A stretch of 64,000 nucleotides of DNA from Bolinopsis microptera (taxonomy: Eukaryota; Ctenophora; Tentaculata; Lobata; Bolinopsidae), in assembly GCF_026151205.1 (NCBI RefSeq), contig NC_087082.1, forward strand, positions 10,176,901-10,240,900, read 5' to 3'. The position numbers were made by a program, and so were the translations under genes. The notes under the pieces are model-generated. The model was given only the letters and a program-made list of their open reading frames with translations, was not told the DNA's origin and ran no database searches. Below are positions 22,243-31,298 of this stretch, piece after piece. Numbering within the stretch: the stretch's first letter is position 1; each line of letters begins with the position of its first letter.

Positions 22243-23858
22243 ATGTTAAATGTTATCTTAGTCTTACTCTCCTGCCTCCCCCCTACACTACCATATAAGG
22301 ACTTCTCAACCCACACCCCGTACGAATATTCTCGAGGTGACATAACTAAAGTTCAATGGAGTGATCAACTAGTCCCAACTAGGTTTTACCTTATTGCTAG
22401 ACACGGCAGTAGAAATATGTATGCTGAATATGTGATATCAATGGAGAAATTTCTGGACAAGATTCTGCTGGAGGACGAAGGAATCAAAGGCTTCCTTGGC
22501 TACGGACCTGGAAACGGCCATATTATTTTCCAGATCGTCATCTGGTGCCGCAAGGGATGTTGGAACATTATCATCTAGCTCAAAGATACAAAAAGAAGTT
22601 TCCTGCCTTCTTCCCGCCTTACTATCCAACCAAATATCATATCAGGAGTACCAACATTCTTAGAGCAAGTCAAAGTGCTGCCTCCTTCTTATTTGGAATT
22701 TTTGAAGGTATGGGTCCTCTTAATCAATTCTCGTCACCTACAAATCTATCTACAGACGGATTTCAGCCTGTCGGACTTGAGATTGAAAGTGCGGATGAAG
22801 ATAAACTTTTACGCTTCATGGATAATTGTCCCGCTTTAACAAACTGTCCTACGACTAAGAACGGACGATTAGAAAAAACTAAACTTAAGAAATCAGAGAA
22901 ATACAAGAAGTTAGTCCTAGATCCCATATCCGAGCGAGCCGGTTTCTCTTTAACAGTAGAGGACGCAGAGGGTCTTTACAACCTCTGTAACTTTGAGCAC
23001 ATCTCTCCAACCGAGTCAAACAACTCCTCTTTCTGTGACCTGATCCCGAGATCAGCCTTCGCTCTGTTGGACTACTCGCGTGATCTGGACAGGTACTACA
23101 GATCCAGTTATCCTAACAAACTTGGTTACGAACTGTCATGTGTGGTACTGAAGGATGTGTTGAGAGAGTTTGAGAGTGAGGAATCTGCTACCGCCCTGCG
23201 GTTCGCTCATAGTGAGACTATAGTCTCCCTTATCACCCTGCTGGGTATCAACAAGGATCAGGACAATATTATCTACACTTGGGATAAGGAGGACTTCTGG
23301 AATAGAACAACAAAGATGAGCGAGCTAGACCCTTTTGCAACTAATATGGGGTTCGTTGTCTTTAGGAACTCATCATCAGAACAGGATATTATCAAGATAT
23401 ATTTGAATGAGAGAGAAGTAAAGATAACGGCGTGTGCATCATCAGAGGAGGGGTGCACGAGAGATGAGCTACTTGACATCGTCCGGGGCACTCTGGGACA
23501 GTGTGACCGATCTGTTATGTGTTTCGGAACTAATACCACAAATGATGACGTCATCATTTCTACAGTGGATGATGTCATTGTCTCTACAAGAGGTAACGAT
23601 AATGATAATGTACAACCGATGAATGACTCCACCTCATTGACCTATCAATGTATCTCGGAGAAGAATGTGGATTTGGCGGTGGCGGCAAAACTAGCAGATG
23701 AGAACAAAGTTCTGTTGGACTTTAACCTGTTTGTAATAATGACAGGACTTAGTGGACTGTGTATAGTGTTGATAGGACTTGTTGCTTTTAACCGCAAGAA
23801 AATTATTTCCAATGGTGTCAATAGTGGCTACCAGAAATTGCCTTTCCTAGATTCTTAA
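22243..23858 (+). pseudogene. MINPP1-like histidine phosphatase, copy 1, one-base frameshift
   Basis: Nearly identical to the intact copy at 28823-30439. The ATG at 22243 starts a signal peptide, followed by the phosphate-binding loop IARHGSRN. At about 22485 one G is missing (GAATCAAAGG here, GAATCGAAAGG in copy 2). The frame then runs into a stop at 22576-22578 after an unrelated tail. The correct frame resumes from about 22487 and stays open to 23858, including the HSE motif and a C-terminal membrane segment. Keeping the rest of the frame intact suggests very recent inactivation or an assembly/base-call error. The truncated product would keep the RHG loop but lose most of the fold, so I call it a pseudogene. 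Confidence 0.8.
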
Positions 23859-24439
23859 TGATTATTAATGTAAGTTAATGCTTACATTAACTTTACATTA
23901 AGAAAAGTTAATTTAAGCATAATTGGCCAGCCAACATCTTGTGCATCAACCTGACTATGAAAGTGAAACGGTTCTTTAACAAAAAGTAAATGATATTGAC
24001 GTTATTATCCCATATATGGTGTTAAACATGATACTGTAGCTTTCTCTTGCAATATCCCTTGTAATAACGTGGATTATGTACATTTTACCCATCTCTTAAA
24101 TATGCTGTACACAACCTATTAACTCTATTAATCAAGAAGTGAACGGAATGTTTGACAAGGCCCCAACTTTCAGTAGAGGGATAATATCAGCAAATTAATT
24201 TCAAATTTGCAATACCTTGGTAGATTTGTATTGAATGTATCTGTCAGCGTTGGAGAGCATGTGGCATACTGTATCTGTACTGATACTCTGACCTGAGCAG
24301 GGCCTAGATGAACAATTATTACCAGAAATTTTATTGAAGACATCATTGATGATCTTATTGATGTATTTTTATCAGTGTCATATGTTATATCAAAAAGTAT
24401 AGAGGAATGAAAGTTAGAGGCAGATTAAATACAGTACTT
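23859..24439. other. Intergenic
   Basis: The first ~115 bases belong to the duplication; the rest is unique. Nothing recognisable. Confidence 0.5.
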
Positions 24440-24815
24440 AAAGTGGCACTATCCGTCGTGGAGTGGACTCCGCGGCGGAGCTCCGCCAAAATATATTTCG
24501 TTTGGACTCGAAACTATTCTGGCGGACTCCAAGCGGACCCAAGCGGACTCCAAGCGGACTTTAAAGTCCGCCGCGGACTCCGAGCGGCTCCGCGGCGGGT
24601 CGGTGGAGTGTCCGCCGCGGACTAAGCCAGGATGTGGAGTGGACTCCGCGGCGGACTCCGGCGGAGAGGTCGGCAGATCAGCCGCGGACCTCTCCGCCGG
24701 ACTTGAATCCGGCGGAGTCCGGCGGAGCTCGGCGGAGTCCACCGGGCTCGGCGTCCGCTCGGAGTCCGCCGGCTTCCAACAGAGTCCACTGACTTCCGAC
24801 TTCCGACTTCCGAGC
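24440..24815. repeat. GC-rich, hairpin-dense island
   Basis: A sharp GC island in AT-rich DNA made of shuffled GGCGGACTCC, CCGCGGCGGA and GCGGACTCCAA pieces. GGAGTGGACTCCGCGGCGGA occurs twice (about 24460 and 24635). GGCGGAGAGGTC near 24661 pairs with GACCTCTCCGCC near 24690 to form a 12-bp stem. Open frames across it on both strands are compositional. Confidence 0.75.
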
Positions 24816-25477
24816 CTCGGCTAAATTTGTCACGTGACATACAACATAGCATTTTGCGATATTGTGGTCGATCAGATGAAAAGGTCGCTAGTGATAAACC
24901 TTAACCATTACCCTCACAATGTCAATAGTGTACAACTCTAGTCCTAACTTTGACCCTATAATGTATAAACGTTGACCCTAACCCTCCACCAAACCGTCAG
25001 AAGCGAAATATCAATGTCATTGGCTGGTCACGTGACCAAAACAATTTTTGTCATATTATCTCATATAGGGAAGCGTTTTTAGTTTTACCCTACACGTTGC
25101 ATGTGGCGTCATTCGGCCGGATCCCAGCAAGCAAAAATACGTCGACCATTACAGGACGACGCCAGCACTCTCTACGCTCTTCGAGCTCCGATCGTCCTGT
25201 GACGAAGTAAGGACGAAGCCTGAGGCCCTCAGGTAACATCGACCACCGATTGAAAATTCAGAGATTTTTTGACATAAAGGTCAAATGTAAAACTAAAATC
25301 TTGATGTTGATTGATTGACGACGTCAATTTTTGAGCAAAGCGCGAGCGCATGCGGAAAAGGACCGCGTAGCTAGTCAAGATGTTGATAAATATTTGGCTT
25401 GTGGCGCGATGTGTTGCTCTAACTATGTCTATAGCCCTCTCGCTTGCAATAGCGCGCGACCGCCGGAGGCGGAAATG
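24816..25477. other. Intergenic with a dispersed-repeat copy
   Basis: Contains TAACCC-like degenerate stretches and, at about 25023-25110, a GGTCACGTGACCAAAAC-led repeat related to those at 34460-34600 and 34972-35105. No gene. Confidence 0.5.
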
Positions 25478-25648
25478 ACAGCAGGGGACTAAATAGCCGA
25501 GGAATACTGCCAGAAGACATGTAAATATTGTACTGACGGTGAAGATGACGGTGACGATGATGGTGGAGATGATGGTGGAGATTATGGCTGTCCTGGGGGC
25601 ACGACACTATGTCCTGATGGAATCTGCAAGCACGAACACATGTGCTAG
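25478..25648 (+). pseudogene. Protease tail fragment (duplicate of the copy 1 C-terminus)
   Basis: Matches 21026-21196: the second half of the ShKT module, the acidic spacer and the terminal four-Cys piece. A C-to-A change turns the Tyr codon of GDYIAEE into TAA, and the catalytic domain is absent. This marks the left edge of the second duplicated block. Confidence 0.9.
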
Positions 25649-26291
25649 TTTACATTTACAACATTACACGTCTTTACAATTCGTAAAATTGCAATTTATC
25701 AACATCATGAATTGCCTTGCATTTTAATATTTGTCGTTTTATTTGACATCTTGAACAATGGTAACGATCTGACAAATCAATATGTGCATGATCGAACTGT
25801 ATAAAGATTAAAGACATTCATTTCTATTCATGCAATCATAACAGAACTTTCAAGATATTTTCTCTTAACAATTTCCACAATCATTTCAAGCCCCCGTATT
25901 TAAAGCATAATATTATGACGTTAACTGATCGGAGCTTGTGGTGAATGTAAATTTACATTTGGCGTCCAGCATAACGAAAAAAGAGGCGCAATTCGTGTTA
26001 ATGGTTTTGGATACATTCAAGCGTTTATTTTGTTTGTTTGTTTGTTTGTTTATAGAACCCGTCCCCAATCTCGTATCGGAAAATGACTAAACTCAGGTCT
26101 GAGTGTGAATACGGGTGGTACCTGCAAGAGTGTTCATTAAGCATTTAGAGTTCTGTAAAACTGCAGTTACAATTGTGCTAGAGTATTTTTAGTATATACG
26201 ATTGGTATCAGATATATATCCCTACATGCTTCCAAAATTTGTAAAGCCGTAGTACATACATATCACATTACACCGGAGCCTACACAGTGCA

Positions 26292-26360
26292 ATCTCCTCC
26301 AGTCGATCTGCGCCGCGTATGTTTATATAAGCGCGCGGCGCAGACTGGAGGAAACCACAC
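26292..26360. repeat. Inverted repeat inside the retro-insertion
   Basis: CCTCCAGTC...TGCGCCGCG near 26296 pairs with CGCGCGGCGCAGACTGGAGG ending near 26354, a strong GC-rich hairpin with a loop of about 15 bases (TATGTTTATATAAG). Confidence 0.7.
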
Positions 26361-26905
26361 TCTGCAAGTTCGATCCAGTGCAATGCTACATGTACGTACT
26401 ACGGCTTCATCTCCAACTTTCTGCACAATGTACTGGAATGTTTTGAAGGAAAAGAAAGAACAAAAAAAAGTGATATATATAAATAAAATCAGCGATTTAA
26501 TGTTAGCCTTAGGAGGGTAACTTTAATTCCCTGGTTTCTAAAATCAGCTTTTTTAAAAAAATAATAAAGTATGTAACGTCGATACCAAACCGATTATTGA
26601 GCGATAATATTAATAACTGAGTAGTTGATTCCTGGGTTGCGGAGTCATTCAGATGTTCCAGTTTTCGAATGTGGTTCTTGTTCAATTCTTGACCAGAAGT
26701 GTCTAATGAAGTAAGTCAGACAAGCAAACTCTTCCTTAAATGCTGATATAAGTCGTCTCAATCCCAGAAATTATGAATGATGACCCAGTGTAAAAGTGCG
26801 AAAATCGGCCGAAAATAATAAAGACTAAAAACAGTTAAAAAGTGACAGGATTCAAACACAAGGAAAATTAATAACTTAGAGCGTAATAAGGAATATCTCC
26901 AAACG

Positions 26906-28140
26906 GAGAGGGTGAGAGGTTCTTTAATTAGAGCTAATGATTAAATGAGACCCACTAAAGGTACTAAATTAACCGGACTGCTAGCAAAGAATCGAGAGTG
27001 GGAATAAAAATAAAAGCGGAATAAATTTTAAGATAATGAAACAGAAACTGAAAGCTAAAATATATATCGTTCTAGAATGCCTCCGCAAACTATTGCTCCT
27101 TTGTAATATGCAGAGGGTGAGAGGTTCTTTAATTAGAGCTAATGATTAAATGAGACCCACTAAAGGTACTAAATTAACCGGACTGCTAGCAAAGAATCGA
27201 GAGTGGGAATAAAAATAAAAGCGGAATAAATTTTAAGATAATGAAACAGAAACTGAAAGCTAAAATATATATCGTTCTAGAATGCCTCCGCAAACTATTG
27301 CTCCTTTGTAATATGCAGAGGGTGAGAGGTTCTTTAATTAGAGCTAATGATTAAATGAGACCCACTAAAGGTACTAAATTAACCGGACTGCTAGCAAGGA
27401 ATCGAGAGTGGGAATAAAAATAAAAGCGGAATAAATTTTAAGATAATGAAACAGAAACTGAAAGCTAAAATATATATCGTTCTAGAATGCCTCCGCAAAC
27501 TATTGCTCCTTTGTAATATGCAGAGGGTGAGAGGTTCTTTAATTAGAGCTAATGATTAAATGAGACCCACTAAAGGTACTAAATTAACCGGACTGCTAGC
27601 AAGGAATCGAGAGTGGGAATAAAAATAAAAGCGGAATAAATTTTAAGATAATGAAACAGAAACTGAAAGCTAAAATATATATCGTTCTAGAATGCCTCCG
27701 CAAACTATTGCTCCTTTGTAATATGCAGAGGGTGAGAGGTTCTTTAATTAGAGCTAATGATTAAATGAGACCCACTAAAGGTACTAAATTAACCGGACTG
27801 CTAGCAAGGAATCGAGAGTGGGAATAAAAATAAAAGCGGAATAAATTTTAAGATAATGAAACAGAAACTGAAAGCTAAAATATATATCGTTCTAGAATGC
27901 CTCCGCAAACTATTGCTCCTTTGTAATATGCACGTGTTAGTAAGTGTAGTAAAAAGATAAAAATAATAAAGCTATAAAAATGAACGGAGCGGTGAAAATC
28001 TGAGAGGGTGAGACTGAGAGGTTCTTTAATTAGAGCTAATGATTAAATGAGACCCACTAAAGGTACTAAATTAACCGGACTGCTAGCAAGGAATCGAGAG
28101 TGGGAATAAAAATAAAAGCGGAATAAATTTTAAGATAATC
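26906..28140. repeat. Tandem monomers of 205 bp, five full plus one partial
   Basis: Units begin at about 26906, 27111, 27316, 27521 and 27726, each 205 bp and almost identical. The first two read GCAAAGAATCG where the later ones read GCAAGGAATCG. After a 72-bp unrelated spacer (about 27931-28002) a partial sixth unit runs to 28140. Every unit contains TTCTTTAATTAGAGCTAATG, a short palindrome-like core. No coding content. Confidence 0.95.
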
Positions 28141-28822
28141 AGCGTTTATTTTAATGTTTGGTCAAATATCGACCGATAAAGTAGGTACGAAACAGCCGAC
28201 TGACTACAGTATTACTGGGCGCCGCTCAGCCTGTCATACCGCCTAATCTCTAGTCTTTGATTATCGACATAAATATAATAGCCTGAGGTCCCCAGGTAAA
28301 TTACAGTATTATCACACACAATCACTTGATGTTATCCTTTGTCTGTGCTCCTTTACAAACAAAAGGACACAAGTGTGATGAGGGGGCACAAACATTGTTC
28401 AATTCCACCTTGTGTAGGATTTTACAATATTCGTTATACACCTGATAGTTGATAAGTCTTGTTCTATGTGTGCAGCTGAGTCATTTTTTCCGTAGTAGAT
28501 ACATATTATGTTTAGTAAGACAATTCTTGCTGATATTTGTGAAGTGCATGCTAAAAGGAACTATCCATATCAATGGACACTCTGTATATCTGTAAATTGC
28601 GCTTCAATCGCAGTTACAAACGTTAACATATTTCTACTCTTAGATTAAATTACTATAAGTTACCTTTAACATAACATAAGGTCTTTACGTGTTCTCAATT
28701 TCTTACTTTACATCTTGCTTTTTGTGGGCAATTATTTTATGTCTCACTATTCAGGGTTACGCCAAGTACCGACGTTTTCACCACTTTTATCTCTACCACA
28801 TGCTCACCACAACAGTGGTACA

Positions 28823-30439
28823 ATGTTTAATGTTATCTTAGTCTTACTCTCCTGCCTCCCCCCTACACTACCATATAAGGACTTCTCAACCCACACCCCG
28901 TACGAATATTCTCGAGGTGACATAACTAAAGTTCAATGGAGTGATCAACTAGTCCCAACTAGGTTTTACCTTATTGCTAGACACGGCAGTAGAAATCTGA
29001 ATGCTGAATATGTGATATCGATGGAGAAATTTCTGGACAAGATTCTGCTGGAGGACGAAGGAATCGAAAGGCTTCCTTGGCTACGGACCTGGAAACGGCC
29101 ATATTATTTTCCAGATCGTCATCTGGTGCCGCAAGGGATGTTGGAACATTATCATCTAGCTCAAAGATACAAAAAGAAGTTTCCTGCCTTCTTCCCGCCT
29201 TACTATCCAACCAAATATCATATCAGGAGTACCAACATTCTTAGAGCAAGTCAAAGTGCTGCCTCCTTCTTATTTGGAATTTTTGAAGGTATGGGTCCTC
29301 TTAATCAATTCTCGTCACCTACAAATCTATCTACAGACGGATTTCAGCCTGTCGGACTTGAGATTGAAAGTGCGGATGAAGATAAACTTTTACGCTTCAT
29401 GGATAATTGTCCCGCTTTTACAAACTGTCCTACGACTAAGAACGGAGGATTAGAAAAAACTAAACTTCAGAAATCAGAGAAATACAAGAAGTTAGTCCTA
29501 GATCCCATATCCAAGCGAGCCGGTTTCTCTTTAACAGTAGAGGACGCAGAGGGTCTTTACAACCTCTGTAACTTTGAGCACATGTCTCCAACCGAGTCAA
29601 ACAACTCCTCTTTCTGTGACCTGATCCCGAGATCAGCCTTCGCTCTGTTGGACTACTCACGTGACTTTAACGAATACTACAGATCCAGTTATCCTAACAA
29701 ACTTGGTTACGAACTGTCATGTGTGGTACTGAAGGATGTGTTGAGAGAGTTTGAGAGTGAGGAATTTTCTACCGCCCTGCGGTTCGCTCATAGTGAGACT
29801 ATAGTCCCCCTTATCACCCTGCTGGGTATCAACAAGGATCAGGACAATATTATCTACACTTGGGATAAGGAGGACTTCTGGAATAGAACAACAAAGCTGA
29901 GAGAGCTAGACCCTTTTGCAACTAATATGGGGTTCGTTGTCTTTAGGAACTCATCATCAGAACAGGATATTATCAAGATATATTTGAATGAGAGAGAAGT
30001 AAAGATAACGGCGTGTGCATCATCAAAGGAGGGGTGTACGAGAGATGAGCTACTTGAAATTGTCCGGGGCACTCTGGGACAGTGTGACCGATCTGCAATG
30101 TGTTTCGGAACTAATACCACAAACGATGACGTCATCATTTCTACAGTGGATGATGTCATTGTCTCTACAAGAGGTAACGATAATGATAATGTACAACCAA
30201 TGAATGAGTCCACCTCATTGACCTCTCAATGTATCTCGGAGAAGAATGTGGATTTGGCGGTGGCGGCAAAACTAGCTGACGAAAACAAAGTCCTGTTGGA
30301 CTTTAACCTGTTTGTAATAATGACAGGACTTAGTGGACTGTGTATAGTGTTGATGGGACTTGTTGCTTTTAACTGCAAGAAAATTATTTCCAATGGTGTC
30401 AATAGTGGCTACCAGAAATTGCCTTTCCTAGATTCTTAA
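28823..30439 (+). CDS. MINPP1-like histidine phosphatase, intact copy 2
   Basis: An intronless gene of 538 residues from the ATG at 28823, chosen because it starts a signal peptide (MFNVILVLLSCLPPTLP); the frame is open upstream without a better start. Residues 51-58 (IARHGSRN) are the histidine acid phosphatase loop with the nucleophile His. AHSET at about 322-326 is in the place of the HAE proton-donor motif of MINPP-type enzymes. A hydrophobic segment near the C-terminus (LFVIMTGLSGLCIVLMGLVA) followed by CKK is a membrane anchor, so this looks like a type I membrane enzyme. MINPP1 removes phosphates from inositol polyphosphates including phytate. Several Cys and NxS/T sites suit an extracellular or ER lumenal fold. 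Substrate is inferred from the family. Confidence 0.82.
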   Translation: MFNVILVLLSCLPPTLPYKDFSTHTPYEYSRGDITKVQWSDQLVPTRFYLIARHGSRNLNAEYVISMEKFLDKILLEDEGIERLPWLRTWKRPYYFPDRHLVPQGMLEHYHLAQRYKKKFPAFFPPYYPTKYHIRSTNILRASQSAASFLFGIFEGMGPLNQFSSPTNLSTDGFQPVGLEIESADEDKLLRFMDNCPAFTNCPTTKNGGLEKTKLQKSEKYKKLVLDPISKRAGFSLTVEDAEGLYNLCNFEHMSPTESNNSSFCDLIPRSAFALLDYSRDFNEYYRSSYPNKLGYELSCVVLKDVLREFESEEFSTALRFAHSETIVPLITLLGINKDQDNIIYTWDKEDFWNRTTKLRELDPFATNMGFVVFRNSSSEQDIIKIYLNEREVKITACASSKEGCTRDELLEIVRGTLGQCDRSAMCFGTNTTNDDVIISTVDDVIVSTRGNDNDNVQPMNESTSLTSQCISEKNVDLAVAAKLADENKVLLDFNLFVIMTGLSGLCIVLMGLVAFNCKKIISNGVNSGYQKLPFLDS

Positions 30440-30553
30440 TGAATATTAATGTAAGTTAATGCTTACATTAATTTAATATTAAGAAAAGTTAATTTAAGCA
30501 TAATTGGCCAGCCAACATCTTGTGCATCAACCTAACGATGAAAGTAAAACATG

Positions 30554-31298
30554 TGGACATCTTGAGAAATTAGTAGTAGGTAGAATGTAAGGTTGCTCCT
30601 AAATAATCGGAGTTGTTTAGTAAAATAGAAATAGATGTAAGGAATAAGGAAAGGGCTAAACGGTGGAGCTTAGCTGTGCAAGTGTGGAGGTTTAACTGCC
30701 GCGATTGTATTTAGTTCTCCTTTGTGAGTAATTAAATTATTAAATGATTCGGGCCGCAGGAAGTCTGGTTCAAATGCTTTAATGGCCGTCAATTCAGTAT
30801 AAAAAAATAAAAATTGGCAAAGCAATAAAAATTTTAGTGCCCAAAATTTTGACCATTTATTTAGTGCAAGTGGTGTCAAAATCGCGAAATAAATAATTAT
30901 TGCAGTCTTTTGACACCATTTTAGAGTTAGACTGGTTCCTGCTACTGCTAGTACAATTGAATGCCTATTTCAAAGATTTATTGGATAACTTTTAAAATGT
31001 TCATCCGAAGGGAATGAATGAAACACCTTTCTTTTGTGGGTCGAATAATAATCAAATAATTCATTCAATAATTGAAGATGTCAAATTTAAGGAAGAAAAT
31101 ATTAGATTTCTTTGAGTATGTTGAGGAATCAAATGCATAATGTGACACAAAATTGGCCATTCATTGAAAATTTAAAAACATCCTGATATTTTTGGGACAT
31201 ACACCTGTACAATGTACAGTGTACACTGTACAGCATAGATTTTGACGTACCATATCATATTCCCATCATATTATTTATTCATCTGGTGTGCAGTTCAA
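30554..31298. other. Intergenic with a perfect 20-bp palindrome
   Basis: No gene. TGTACAGTGTACACTGTACA at 31213-31232 is a perfect palindrome about 65 bases beyond the stop of the minus-strand helicase gene. Confidence 0.55.

Larger units (their letters stand above)
19446..23975 (+). repeat. Segmental duplication, copy 1 (protease plus phosphatase)
   Basis: From GGGAAGTT at about 19446 the sequence matches 36105 onward through the first protease gene's promoter and coding region, up to about 21285 (37880). From about 21026 (protease tail) to 23975 (past the phosphatase stop) it also matches 25478-26031 joined to 28141-30553. Differences are scattered substitutions and small indels, so the copies are recent but not identical. 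Confidence 0.9.
26020..28152 (-). mobile_element. Retro-insertion of 2.1 kb with 12-bp target duplication and internal monomers
   Basis: The uninterrupted sequence is known from copy 1 (near 21565). Here AGCGTTTATTTT occurs at 26020-26031 and 28141-28152, and everything between is absent from copy 1. The insert starts with five GTTT units, which on the minus strand is an (AAAC)5 tail, as left by target-primed reverse transcription. So the element lies on the minus strand with its 5' end at 28140. That 5' half consists of 205-bp monomers. No open frame with a reverse transcriptase is present, so it is non-autonomous or a truncated relative of a CR1/L2-like LINE. Confidence 0.8.
25478..30553 (+). 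repeat. Segmental duplication, second block, interrupted by an insertion
   Basis: Corresponds to 21026-23975 of copy 1, minus the 26032-28140 insertion. It holds the protease tail, the spacer, the phosphatase gene and about 115 bases downstream of it. Confidence 0.9.

Noticed and set aside
24407-24852. Overlapping frames across the GC-rich island
   Set aside because: All six frames are depleted of stops by base composition; no domain seen.
26355-26385. AAGTTCGATCC resembling a B box inside the retro-insertion
   Set aside because: Lies on the strand opposite to the element's direction and lacks an A box.
26906-28140. Evenly spaced repeats suggesting a CRISPR-like array
   Set aside because: Units are 205 bp and identical throughout with no unique spacers; this is a eukaryotic genome.
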